64,000 bases of DNA from Coniella vitis (taxonomy: Eukaryota; Ascomycota; Sordariomycetes; Diaporthales; Schizoparmaceae), in NCBI GenBank assembly GCA_011317545.1, contig WUJK01000014.1, forward strand, positions 868,001-932,000, in the 5' to 3' direction. Under the pieces are notes generated by a model. The model worked only from the letters and a program-made list of their open reading frames with translations. It made no database searches and was not told where the DNA came from. The position numbers and the translations under genes are program-made. The number at the start of each line of letters is the position of its first letter. Within the stretch, counting starts at the first letter, position 1. Of this stretch, positions 37,731 through 52,059 are shown piece by piece.

Positions 37731-39371
37731 GCTTGAATACTGCATTTCATTCCTTATAACGTGCAGAACCAGAGTTCTCACAAAAAAAAAAGAAGAAAGG
37801 CCCATTCAACCAACATCAGCTTTCTTGATCTATTTATGGAGTTCTCGGATGGATTGAGTTGAGGCGACATTGTCAAAACACTGTATGCACGACAACAGGG
37901 TTCAGTTTTTCTCTCTAACAAAAGTACTATGAATGTATCTAGGTACCCTACTGTCTTTCCGAGAACTTGTAGTATGTACTCGCGGAATTCAGTTCCGTGA
38001 TTCTGTACTATGGTACATAGTATACCACAACCGTCCTTTCCAGGTATCCAGCGAAGCTACGTACCGTTGCAAGTGCATCCTTGCGTGGTGCACGGCAACC
38101 TAGCATACGGGTTGGCCTTTTGGCATTATCCACACACACGGTAGTTGCGTGTCCAACCGCTTCGCTACCTCGACGCCGCAAAGTCAGCAGCCAAACGCTC
38201 CTCCCATCAAATATCAAACAATTATAGACAGGCTGCTGCTAGCAATGATTGTACTTGTAGCTATGACCGTCCAGCCATTGCACCAGTGTCGTAGCTGGTC
38301 GCCGACTGCTTGATGCCATAACTCAGGTGCTAGTAACAGGTCAAGAAGGACGGCGGAGCCCTACTTGGCGGCGTTTGCTGGAGAAAGGCACCGCTAAGAC
38401 TAGACCTTGGGAGATTTAGGATGCCGTCCACCAATTGAGTCGTTTTCTAAGTCTGAAAATGTCAGTCGTAAGCGTTGTTGATACATAGTACGCTGGCTGG
38501 CTGGTTAGCTCAGCTGGATCTGTTCAAGGCAAGGTTAAACGGCTGCCTTGTGGCTTGTGGAGTGATGGCTCGGGGGTGGGGGGGCGCTGGAGAATGGAGT
38601 GGACCCGGCTGAACACCACACTTCAAGGTAGAGTAGCCTGCAGGATACTAGATGGTATGGAAGTATATGGAGAATATCACTACATGTACATTGAGAGTAT
38701 CGAAAATATAATTAGCAGTAGCGAACGGAACATATTGGCACATTAGACTGTTCTAAGCAGAAGAAGCCAGCATCCAACGGTGACCAAAGTACTTGTGTAT
38801 ACATAGTATACCGTGGTAGTACAAGGCAAAGGACCCTGGACCCCTGCCTCTTTCCTTTGCTGGACAGTTCTCAGCGCAGCGGCTTCTCTGATTGGCTCCC
38901 GGGCATGGCGGGTAGTGTTCTGGTCGTTATCGTTCTCGCAAGATCGCTGACCAGGTGCGGTACGCCCTGAGAGAGGCGGTGGTTTCAGTGGTGCTAGTGG
39001 GCCAGCAGCATGCAAAGCACCCTGTAGCTTTGGCTGCTGATGTGGCAGCCTGGCAGCTCGGGGATAGCTCCAGAGGCTGAGCCAGTGACGATCGAGTGGG
39101 CCGAAGGATCGTACTAAGGTAAGCCCACCATGCACCTGTCGCGATCCTCTCCACGTCGTTTTCGTTTTCCTTTTTGCAAGTTCTGGGTCAGGGAAGACGC
39201 TTGGACGCTTGTATACCATGGGGAACTATATGCAAAATGTGATATAATTGTACGTATGTACATATATATATATATGGAGGGTTAGAATGATGTCTCCCTT
39301 CTTGCCAACAAGTCTAGACACTCATTCTGCTACATCCACCGGTATCACGTGCGTCCCACGCAATCACCACA
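37731..39371. other. Intergenic region, 5S gene to TMEM184-like gene
   Basis: About 1.6 kb with no supported gene. It contains TACATAGTA motifs at 38014, 38482 and 38799, the first as part of a near-palindrome. The sequence TAGCTCAGCTGG near 38506 resembles a tRNA A-box, but no tRNA fold was found. A TATATATATATA run lies at about 39262, some 100 bp before the next start codon. Confidence 0.55.
38006..38022. repeat. Near-palindrome TACTATG-G-TACATAGTA
   Basis: Same inverted repeat as at 6051 and 63071 but with one extra G near the centre. It lies in intergenic DNA. Confidence 0.75.
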
Positions 39372-41269
<1,898 letters not shown>

Positions 41270-42340
41270 AACGCGAAACTCGAAAACAAAATAGCTTGTT
41301 TCGTGTTTTATAGCGCTTTTTCTTAGAAAAAAAAAAATCTCCGCGGCGTTGGAAGGGAGGAGTGGAGTGAGAGAGCAGGGTGGAAGGGAATAAATAAAGA
41401 TGGAACCCCTTTCGTTCGTTCGTTCGTTCCTTTCTTTTCTTTCCCCGGTTAGGGCTGGAGATGTTTTGTGACGACGGTCAAAGTCTTGATCGATGCCAAG
41501 ATCAAGGATAGCAATGAGTATAACAGGTTCATTCATGGGACAGGAAAGTTGATGTTTTGGGGGGGGGGGTCCTAAAGAAAGGAGCATGGCGTTTTATACA
41601 CAATGATATACTACCAATGTTTGAAGAATTTATTCCTCTGCTTATTTTTTTTTTTTTTTTGGCTTAGTTGTTGCTATATCTATGTCCAGTGTTTTGCAAA
41701 AGCTCCTCCCCAGATATTCACACTTCATGATATGGCCATTGATCTTGGGGAATACCACCACCACCACCCGAGCACATAAGTATATACGTTAAATTCAATC
41801 ATGACCAGGATCTACCGCGGTTCGTATAATCCCCCAAAACCTTGTACCATCCTGAAACTTCACTCATACAAAAAAGCGCATGTGAAATCAATACAGGGAC
41901 CTCCAAATCAAATCTGCATTAGACAAAAAAGGGCTCCCGGGGGGGGGGGTCTCCGTGATATAACCTCCTAGACGACACAACCAGTCATTGTGTTGAAAAA
42001 GGGGGGGGGGGAAGAAAAAAAGAAAAAGAAAATAGACCTTCCTTTCTTGCTGTCATATGCAAAAGCTCAGCGTCAGTCAATCACCTCTTCAAAACCACAG
42101 CCATCCAATGATGTTAGACCTTAGCCTAACCTTCCTCGCAGAGCCTGATCCAGAAGAAACAAAGAGAAAGCAGGAATATATAAGAATCAGCAGGATACAG
42201 ATTGAAAACCTCAAATCCCGAAACAGGTATTTACAAGATATTATCACACCTGGTAGGTACACACACAGCATTGCTTAGACATAATCCCCCCCCCCCTCCA
42301 AAAGAAAAAGTCTTAAAGGGCGCGAGAACAGTCACATAAG
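41270..42340. other. Convergent intergenic region with four 11-base G/C runs
   Basis: The 3' sides of the TMEM184-like and GH43 genes meet here. There is no gene. Plus-strand homopolymers: G at 41559-41569, 41939-41949 and 42001-42011, C at 42286-42296, plus an 18-base T run at about 41646. A CGTTCGTTCGTTCGTTC run lies near 41414. Confidence 0.7.
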
Positions 42341-43524
42341 TCACCCCTCCAACGTGACAACACCCCCGGAGATGCTCATATCAATCGTATGCAAACACCT
42401 TCCCGCCGTACAGTTAGCATGGAAAAGAAGCACATCTCCACCAGGCGTTGAGCTCGCGCCACCGGGACTGGCTAGGCCGTAATCGCCCGAGGTCAGGAGC
42501 GATCCCTTGCGGGTGTAGGGTCCCGTGATGGACGTGGCCACGGCGTACTTGACATCATAGGTTGGGTCGGTGAAGCAGTTACTGCTGTAAAAGAGGATAT
42601 AGTAGCCGTCTGAAGTGCCAATAATGTATGGCGCCTCAATGAGTGTGCCATCAGCCGCAGTGCGGTCAAGGATTTCAACGGGGTTGCCGACAGGTGTTGT
42701 CCAGTCGTTGACGTTCATTTCTTGCAACATGATGGGCGTGGGATGGATGGTACCACCTGGGCTGCCGCAGCCACCATTGATGTCCAGGTTGCTGCCGTCA
42801 CTACGTGCATGCAGAGAAGAAGTGAGTTAGTCCTCTGAAACAAGATAGCCGGAGAGCGACATTTCAGGAGCCTGAAGGGCAAGGCATTGAAAGAGCGAAT
42901 TTCACTTACACCTTGTAAACGAGATACCGCTTGCCATGCCTCTCATCGTAATACATGGAAGGATCAATGGCACCACCCTCAGTGAGAATGTCTGGACAGA
43001 CGAGTGGGCTGTTCCCCGGTGTATAAGGTCCGATGATAGAATGCGAGGTCGCAATGCCCACACAGTGGTGCGACGTATTGCTGGCCAGCTGGCCAGAATA
43101 CGCCATAATGTACAGACTCTGCGATGCTGGCGGCATGCGCTTGACATCTGGCGCCCACGCATTGTTGTTGGTCGTCCAGCTCCCACTGTTTGGCAGCGCG
43201 TCGTGGTCAAGCCAAGTCCAAGGCCCGTCAGGTGAGCTGGCCTGTGCTACTTGGATGTTGAGGCCACTACTATTGGTGGCAAAGGAATACCACTTGCCAT
43301 CCCAATCCTAGATCCGAGGATTAGCTGAATAATTTCAGTGTGTCACAAACAAAAATGAACATTATGCTCACTTGCTCGATTGTTGGGTCAGGAAAATCTC
43401 TGTTCAAGGCAAGCTTTTCAGCCCTCTTCTCAAAAGGCGCGTCAGAAGACTCCAACGGCCAAGCATTAACGGTAGCCAAGGAGGCCATAAGTGCCCGCTT
43501 CAAAAATGAGGGACAGTGAGCCAT
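42341..43524 (-). CDS. Secreted glycoside hydrolase family 43 protein
   Basis: Predicted secreted arabinanase, arabinofuranosidase, xylosidase or galactanase; the specificity within GH43 cannot be read. Exons 43524-43372, 43307-42910 and 42800-42341 on the minus strand encode 336 residues, the size of a single five-blade beta-propeller. The N-terminus MAHCPSFLKRALMASLATVN is a plausible signal peptide, and FEKRAEK suggests a Lys-Arg pro-site. Catalytic positions fit the family: Asp in NRDFPDPT, Asp in NAWAPDVKRM as pKa modulator, and Glu in LIEAPYI as general acid. Other family segments are GKWYSFATN, YDERHGKRYLVY and DGYYILFYSSN. Exon 1 joins to exon 2 as EQDWDGKW, and exon 3 starts DGSNLDINGGCG. 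Introns are 64 and 109 bp. It presumably helps plant or fungal cell-wall polysaccharide breakdown. Confidence 0.92.
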
Positions 43525-46500
43525 GTTGAGGTTTTTGAATTTTTTAAAAAATTTTCTTTTGCGATACGACAAGTGTGAAGGATGGGTTCATAAGATGTTT
43601 GGACCAAGTGAAGGCAATAACAGAAGAGTCTTTGGATATCGACGAAGATGAAGTTAAGTTCTGAGCACGCATGGAGGAGCCATACGACTTATAAGGAGTA
43701 GAAGATACACAAAAAGAAGCTCGTACCTGTTCACCTGAGTGAAGCCATCGTATGTGCCAGCTGAGGAAAGGCATGACCTGGTTAAGTAGTACCGAGGAAA
43801 CGCCCCATGAAGCCATGGGTTCCTACATGCCGGTTGTGTTCACGCTTCTGTCAAGGCGTGACGGAGCCTCAATGACGGAAGTTCGTTGTCGATCTCTCCA
43901 GGCAATGCCATTTAAAGGCGTACATAGTCTGTCAGTTGGCACGTCTAAACCTGGCTTTTGTCAAACCCAAAGAGGGAAGGGGGGGGGAGATGGATGGTCA
44001 AACGACCAGAAACCCGCCTCTTAGGATCTGCACTCCTTTGCATATGTCATGGTAAGACTGCAGTGAGCAAGCGTGTCCATCAAAAGTTGTTGGACAACAC
44101 GTTGTGCAGACTAAGAGGAAGAGAGGCGTCTTAGGTAAGCACGTGATATACCACAGCAAACTCCCAGACACATGACTTCGAAGTGGTAGAAAACGGTAAA
44201 GCAGGCACCCAAAGCAACCGAATGTAAATAATAATAACCAAGAAACAAGATGTCATATCGTATTATAGGATCATTGAAGCATTAAAGTCAGACAATAATC
44301 GTCCTACCCATCCATCGAAAGTTTGGTTTGTGGCTGGATAGTTGGAATGCCATGTAGTACTTGGCTTGCTGCCAACAAGCCGCATGAAGAAGTAAAAGAG
44401 TACCATAGCACGAGACCGGACCCAGAAGTCTGGAATTGTAACAACATGGGGCTGAGCGACGATCCGCCATGTCCACAGAGATAGCGGCCGACATGCCGAG
44501 AGACTCTAGAGCAGTCTCCGTCCAAAGACATCCAAGCTTTGCCCGCACATGCAACTGCGTCCCAGGTACCTCCAAGAATTGAAATGCAAGTCAACGTTGC
44601 TGCGGAAGTCAGCCATGTCGATCTCTTGAATCCTACCTCCTGCTTTGTTACATCAGACGCTGTTAAGGTTGGCAATGATATTTGAGCAAGCCTCCGACTT
44701 CAGGGGCCCACGGGATCAGGCACCAGACCTCCACCTCTCAACTTGCTCTGCCTCAATCGAGACATCTATCACTCAGCCAAAAGAACAACCATGACTTGGA
44801 TGCCGATTCTTGCCTTTCATGCTGCAAGTGAGCCTTGTGTCACCTGCAAACACCGGTAATGTAATAGGATGAGGCAGGATGCGCCTCTCCCGAGGGGCCG
44901 TCCAGGCACATGGCAGGCCGCTACTTGGGGTTCCTAAGCCAAGAGTACTTTTCCGAGCATGGCTGACGGAATGGACGTATTGTATATGCAGGTCTTTCGT
45001 TGGAAGAGTAAGGCATAGTAAGCAGCAGTCGGAGGAGAAGACGCGCATGTCGGACTATATGCAAATGCAAGCTCAAGAAGGGGATCAAGAAGAGAAAGAA
45101 GCAGCAACAATATGCGTGCACATCACTTGTATAACCTCAACAGTATTGCCATCAATGTGCTGGTTTTGCAGATAAGCAGGTCATTGGCAACCGCAGCTTG
45201 TAGGTCTCTGCGCAAATCTTTGGCTGAGTGCTCTTCAACGTTCTCTGATTCTTGGTCTTCCTGCTTAAAGGGCGCTCTGGAATTGTCTTGGCTGGTCGAT
45301 TCGTTGGCAGATGTGCCTCATCTCAGACGAAGTGCAGTGTACTGGCAGCCTTGGCCATCGCGCAGAAGGCGTTGAGCCTTGAGAGCCACCTGCCAAGTCG
45401 GAGGGGCATGCAACACAGAAATTGTCTGCCGGACCGAATAGACAAATGATGTTGTTTGTAGACACTGGTAGCACAAACCGAGGAGGAACGAGGAAGCGCA
45501 TGCGGTGCTAGGGAGCGGGACGGACCTGCAATCACCCAAACAGCGAGTGCAGAGTGCTTCGAGACGGCTTGCTAGTCTTGACCGCCCCAAGCGGCCGGGG
45601 CGCCAGTTCTTGTGCCCACGCATTTGTGTCGATCATGATGGTGAGCAGCCCCATTTTGGTTCGAAAGCGTGGTGTTCAGACTCTATTGGTGGGACAAGGT
45701 TATGTAGAGGGCTATGAATCCTTACCCCCAATGAGATTCCGGAGAGGGGTAGTATGTGTCCAGGTGGTGGGGGATGTTGGTCACTTGGGACATTTTGGTG
45801 TTGGCGCCAAAAGCGATGATGGTTGTTCATGGAGGCAGGTTTCGTGCAGTGCCTGTGAACCTGGTTTGGGGACGAGTAAGCAGCTTTTCTCCCCAAGAGG
45901 CCGCGGTTTGATGGCTGCAGTACTTGGCCCCCGAAATCATAACTTCCGGCCCGCCCAAAGGCTGGCAGTTGGACACCCAGTCTTGTCCCCAACGCCGGTC
46001 TTCCCCAATCAGAGGCTGACATCTTGCTCCACAGACGCATCGACACGAAGAGGGCTGCTTGCTGCTTGCTTCTTGGCTTGGTGACGCGCAGCTGACAACA
46101 GCCATTATGGCCGCTTGGCTTGCTGACTTGCAAGGTGGTGGGTGCCTGTGTGTGCGTGTGCGTGCGTGTGCGTGCGTGTGCGTGCCTGTGTCTGCTCACA
46201 AGTGCGCTTTGTCCCCTATTTGGGCGCTCGCCGAACAGTACGTGCAACGAAGCAAAACGTCATGGCAATGGCCACTGGATGGTCAAAGAGCGAGCCATGG
46301 TGTGCATGAGGTCAAAGAAGCAACGTGCAGCGGTGCGGGATGGTGTTCTGCAGAACAAGAAGAGGACGTTGATGGTTACTTAGGGCTGCTGCCATTGCTT
46401 GGCAGGCCGCCTCAAGTAAGCAGCAGAGACAACCTGCAAGTGTTTTCCATTGCCCCTTCCATTGCTCCTTCCGCAATTGTAGACTGGCATGATAGAAAAG

Positions 46501-47297
46501 ACCGACGTCACATCATGGAGTCACATTGATTAAAAGATCGATACCGTAATATATATCACGTGGTAAGGGTATATTCAACCTCTTATACCCCTCTTGCCCA
46601 AAATGGCTAATAATCAAGTCATGACACCCCACATCTGCATTGTTGCTCAGAGTTCCTTGTAGAGTTGACCAACTCAAGAGTCGGTGCGAACAGAAGGGCA
46701 CCGATACATGGCTTGACCCCTTACATACGATACAATCTTGCACTTGCTACCAAGGCAGTCCTTGGGAGAAAAGATGACATACACGTGGCTTCCATGACAC
46801 CCTTTTCGATTATACAGCGAATAACATATGATACGCTGCAATATTTGACCAATTGTATACAGAGGGCAGGTGGTATAGCGTATAAACCAGATCACATCAT
46901 GAAGGAGGGTCATGTGTGCAATCATACAACCACATACCTGTGATTCTGTGTTTTCTATCTGAAAGCCTCAAAGAGCCAAGTATACGTTGCAACAAATGTT
47001 GGAAGAAGAAGAGAAGGCGACAAGTTGTGCATGCCAAAAACAAAGATCTATACCTACACACCATAACCAGCCATCGTGTACCTAGAGCCATACCATATCC
47101 TCGAAACCCAGATCGTATTTCGTGTTTCAACCAAATACCATCGACACAAATTCAGCCTTGTAAATACCCACAAGGACACACAAAAGAAGGCAAAGTGATC
47201 AAGCCACTTCGAGAAGAAACGAACAGACAAAGGCGGGAATCCTACGTCCAGTGAACAAAATAATCACCCATCACCGTGGTAGCCAGCCCGCCATTTC
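43525..47297. other. Intergenic region between GH43 and DUF1996 genes
   Basis: About 3.8 kb with no supported gene. The first part is the GH43 promoter. Two overlapping open frames at 45554-46084 (+) and 45633-46247 (-) are long for chance but have no family features. A GTGCGTGTGCGTGCGTGTG-type repeat lies near 46148-46194. G-run at 43979-43987. Confidence 0.5.
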
Positions 47298-49104
47298 CTA
47301 ATGGAGATGGTGAGACCCGGATCCGGATCCATGGTGTCGCGCCACGTGTGCTTGAGCATGGCCGTGGTTGTCGTCCCTCTTCTTCTTGCACTGCTTGATC
47401 AACGTCGTGGCGGCCGCAGAGGATGTCGATGTGGCTGTTTCGGTGGGTATCGCGGCATCAGCTGCCGATATGGCAGTTGTTATGGCTGCTGACGAGGACG
47501 AGTCATCGATACTGCTGCCCGTCTCAGCGGGCGAAGTAGGGTTTGTTGTTGTCGAGGATGTCGAAAATGAGGCAGCTCCTACAGCCACAGCCGTTGCCGA
47601 GGAAGTAGGGGTAGACACTTCAGCCTCTGAGGAAGCAGTCAGGGCAGAAAGCGCCGAAGACACAACACCACTGGCACTCGTTGCAGCAGCCGATGCAACA
47701 GATGTAGCAGCACCGCTGCCACCAAAGGACATACCCCAGCCAGTCAGCGGGTTGTTTCCCGGCAGTGCCGATAAGCCTTTGCTGATATTCTCTACAATTG
47801 GCGACGCCACATTACACGTGGAGCTGCGGTCGCGGACTGTGACTCCGGGGCACTGGTCCATGCCCGAGTCACCGGCGTCGCATGTGTCGATGATGTTTTG
47901 CAGCACTGTCGTGTCCCAGGCAGCCATGAAGTCAGCGTGCGAGGAGCAGCCTGTCAGGTCACCGTTGGACAGCACAAAGGGCTGGTAGCCCGTCTGTGGC
48001 GTCCAGCGGTCCGCAAAAACCGGGGTATTCCAGTAGGATTCGTAAAAGAGGTGCGGCACGTGGATGAAGCCGGCCGGGCAGTTTTGCTTGCCTGAGGTGT
48101 AGTTGGTTGTTGGAAAGACCATATTGTTCTTGTAGTCGGTTAAACCCTTGGATGGGTCGTAGCACGAGGGAAAGTGCGTATCCTGGCGGAGGGGCGAGTA
48201 TTCGCCGTCGCACTCGGCACTGAATCACATATGTATTAGTTGAACATGTCTATGAAAACAAAGTCAAGAGTTCCGGTTCATTGAGACGTACAAGGGGAAA
48301 CCTTGACCGGCACCCTGATTTCCTTGGTCCTGAATACCCGCTGTAGAGCCGTCTGATACAGACGCCCATTCCCAGCTGGCAGGTTCATAGGAAGACCGTG
48401 GGCAAGTCCACTGAACAGGCTGGGTGCCAGACGAATTACCAGCATCAAGCTGGAGAGAGCCATAGAAGTTGGGACAGTCGCGGAGACTGGCATCCCCGAT
48501 CATCATCTGTAAACCGACGGGGAAGGCTACAACGTCGTCGTCGGTGGCTGTTATAGATCATATTAGTAGCCGAAATTTCAGACAACAGATCCCTAACAAA
48601 GCTGATTTATTGGTTTGTCCGTCTTCACGAAGAGATCTCGCTTGAAGCAAGACAATGGCAACCAGAAGTCGACAGACAGAAGAGTGTAATTACATGAAGG
48701 CAATTAGTCCATTGACCAGTGAGAAAAACTAAACGAAATGTTCACTTACGCTCAAAGAAGTAGTAGATGTTAGCATAGTACAAATCTACGGGCTCAACCG
48801 TGCCGTTGTCTTTGTCGTGAAAGTAGAGCTTGGGGAACCAGTAGGCGCTGTTGTCACCCTCGACCAGAGCACTACTGCAGTTCGAGTTCATCAAGTCTTC
48901 CCCAGTCGCACTGACGCCGATATTCGATCCGCCTTGAATGGTGTGGACATGGCCCGAAGCCACGCCTGGAGAGACAATTGGGTCAACGCGCCCTTCCATC
49001 AAAGGCCCATCTCCGTAGAAGCGAAGCACGGCAAAGGTGCGAGAGTCTTGAGCCGCCTGGGCAGTGGCAGCCAAGACTGCTGCAAAGAATGATGTCTTTC
49101 TCAT
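47298..49104 (-). CDS. Secreted DUF1996-domain protein
   Basis: Extracellular fungal protein of unknown function with a DUF1996 domain. Exons 49104-48750, 48547-48292 and 48219-47298 on the minus strand encode 510 residues. MRKTSFFAAVLAATAQA is a clear signal peptide, so this ATG is preferred to the upstream frame extension. DUF1996 begins RVDPIVSPGVASGHVHTIQG and continues SNIGVSA, SSALVEGDNSAYWFPKLYF, then CPNFYGSLQLD, AECDGEYSPLRQDTHFPSCY, CPAGFIHVPHLFYESYWNTP and GCSSHADFMAAWDTTVLQ, with many conserved Cys, His and Trp. The C-terminal third is a Ser/Thr/Ala-rich, probably O-glycosylated stalk. It ends with a basic His-rich tail (KKKRDD...HHGSGSGSHHLH) as in many family members. No GPI signal is obvious. 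It shares orientation with the GH43 gene; a joint cell-wall role is only a guess. Confidence 0.92.
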
Positions 49105-52059
49105 GGCTATTCTTTTTGGGGGAAAAAGAAGGAAAAAGGTAAATGTGTGCAATGAATGTTTGTTGAAGTTGTCGAAACTTCGAGTCGCCAGAACCGAAGG
49201 GACACCGTAAATGCTGACGCTGAAGCGACGAAGAAGAAAGAATCAAGAATATAAAAGCAAAACACTGTTGGATATCGAATAGATGCGACCGTTTCGCTGG
49301 AGTTGGGTAAGGTTTGGATGATGGAGGATACTGAATTCCTTTTCCCACCGAAACAGAGCGAATGCCAGCGGTCTGGACTATGTGAACAGCTAAGGATTGA
49401 ACGTTGCTCAGCAGCTTGGGACTTTCTTTTGGTTGAAAAGGAACGTATGAAAACAAAGGACGGTCTGGATAAGACACCACCACCACAGATGGGATGTTGG
49501 CACCCAAGACGCACGCGTAAAGGAAGCAATATAAAACGAGAGTACGGAAATGTGCAGAGAGAGGAGGGAAAATAGCAACCCGCGGCGTATGAGGCTCAGT
49601 CGGGAGTCTAATAGGAACGAGATGTGACCGACATGAGTCCGCGGCGGGGCCACTCAAATGCAGGTACTAACCGGACATGTTGTCATGTGGGTGTGCGTTG
49701 GTTGGTGTTGTAGGCGCAAATTTAGGGAGGCGGCTGTCTGTTCTCGCCCACACCCACCCACATCGTCGTCCCCCAACCACGACCCATGCCCGAAGGCCTT
49801 GACATGACGCCTGGCCCCCCTGAAGCCCCCATCCTGTTGGTTTGTTTGGCAGGAGCAGGGCTTCTCTGCTACATCTGAAGGGGGGGTGGGGGGGCAAAGC
49901 AGACGACACCCGCCAAGTGGACGAGCTGCATATTTCTGGACGTCGGCCAGAGCGGCTCTCCCCTGCATTTGCCCAGCAGCCAGGCCCAATGCGGCTGGCG
50001 TAGGCAGAGCTGGACCCTCAAGCGGTGATGCTATGCACAAGGAGCGTAGGATAAACCGCTTCGATCAACTGCGATCTTTTCATGCCGGCAAGCTCGCACC
50101 ATGCCTTTGGAACCAAATACCAATGCTATCTGGCATCGCAGCCTAGGCCGCGAAAGGTTGAATCGGCTCGCCGCTCCAGAGACGTGGTGTGCCCTGACAG
50201 CTGGAGACATGGCGAAACCTAGCGCCGTGATTAGGCTGAGCAGCCAGGTCCATCAGCCAGTAGGCTGAAGCGGAATCGTGCGGCAGCGGTGACGCGAAGA
50301 AGAAAATTCGCGAAAAGGGGGCACGCCACAGAGTCGGGTAGCGTATGCTGGGTGCTGATGCGTAGCGTAGCGCTGGCGATAAGAATACACCATGGATGAT
50401 GGGCTGCATAATCCGGCCAGAGGAATCTGCATGCTGTCTAGATGTGGTAAAGCCGCGACTGCGCCTGTCGAAGGCATAATCAATACTTGGGTATGTATGT
50501 TTCGCTATCGTTGTTCTGTTGGCGGTGTCAGTTTGTCAGCACAACAGTCAGCACAATGCCTTGTGGTACCTAGGTAGTCACTGCGCAGGAAGGAGGATTT
50601 CTCCATGTCAGAGGAAGGAATATCACCGGTGACTACCAGGGGAGCAGGCATGTTCAGGGACGCTCGCGCCACGCCAAGTGTGCTCATCGATCTCTGGCTG
50701 GGTTGTCGTGCTCGTGTGGGTAGTTGCAGAAAATGAGTTTCGATCGTACCTGGCACGGTGGAGCATCCGATCCGGGTGGTTCCCGGCTTGTCTACTACCC
50801 CTCAGACTACTTACTATGTACTAGCAGCTGCCTAGCTGCCGCCATGTGAAGCGCTCTGGTGCCTGCCAGTGGATGGGAACCATGAATTGCCTGTTCCAGG
50901 CCCCCCTGCAACAAACATTTTAAGCTTGCTGTTAGCGACAATGGCCCTTGCTGCCCCTTCTGAACCTGGCAGCCGTCATCCAAACATTTTCCCCGTCTCA
51001 ACCTTGACAATCCCACGCGGCGAGCCGGTGCTCGACAGCAACCACGTTTGCACATCACCGGTGAGATGACCCGACAACTGGGCTCGACCACTTGTTGGCA
51101 GTCAGTAAGTTTTCAGACATTGAGGCGGAAAGGCGCGCGGCTAGGAGAAGTAAGCACACCCACCACCTCGCTCTATTACAGCTCTCCTTGGACCAACTGA
51201 CTGATATTTCTCCTTTTATCATTAGGAATCTCTTTCTTTTCCCTACTCCCTCTCCTCCTTCTGCTTCTTCCAGCTGTGCCAGTTTCAGAGTTGAATGGCC
51301 GACGTTGCCCCTGCGCCAATCCTGCTAAGCGATCCAATCCCACCGCAGCCGTCGAGTCCGCTGAAGCGTGCCAGGGTGTTGTCAGGTAGCATCTTCAGGG
51401 GTTTCACCACCCACCCACCTGCCCTGGCGATAAATCTACCCGAAGCGGGCACAGCGGACAATTTAATCAAGTGCCGCTATGCTTTTGTACATGACAGCCT
51501 CGCACACCCGCTGTCTCGTCAAACCTCTATCCAGTCATGTCGGCCCACAGTTACCGCCAGAGACGCTACGCAGAAGGGCCAGCTGGGTTGGATCTGGAAC
51601 AGAGAAAGATGTTGTACCACGTGTCAGCCCAATGCCTTGGGAGCCGATTATCTACCTCCACCATCGACGACCTAGCTCAACTAGCTGGAAGCGGCTTTCC
51701 AAATGGCAACGGCGGAAGTTAACATGACAGCCTTCCGAAACCTCGGACCCACGCTGCTTCTCGGGATTCGTAAATTGCGAGCCAGCATGGGACATGTATA
51801 CATAGTGGTGAGTGGTTGTGAATTACTTCTGCTTGTTGAAGCTGGGCGCCACGACAACTGTCACAGGCAGCTCACATTGCCAGGTGATCGCCACGTTAGC
51901 AGCCACGCCTTTAATTGCTACTTGACTAGATGAATAGTCCCGATGGAAACCCTCGCTTACATTGCAAAAGCAGAAAATGGCGACAGGCAATGTGACTAGT
52001 GGAATATCTGCTTGCAAGATAACGATACTATGACACCACTCTGTTCCTGTTGCGAAGCC
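49105..52059. other. Intergenic region upstream of the DUF1996 gene
   Basis: About 3 kb without a supported gene. The first few hundred bases are the DUF1996 promoter and 5' leader. An ATG at 51295 opens a 126-codon frame whose first 30 codons look protein-like (see findings), but no extended gene model could be built. Motif TACTATGTA occurs at 50812. Confidence 0.5.

Noticed and set aside
38500..38580. tRNA-like A-box TAGCTCAGCTGG
   Set aside because: No B-box at the right distance and no cloverleaf stems can be formed; chance match.
45554..46247. Overlapping open frames of 176 and 204 codons on opposite strands
   Set aside because: Neither shows a domain, signal peptide or conserved pattern. 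They are Arg-, Gly- and Pro-rich random-looking translations in GC-richer DNA and one includes a GTGC-repeat translation.
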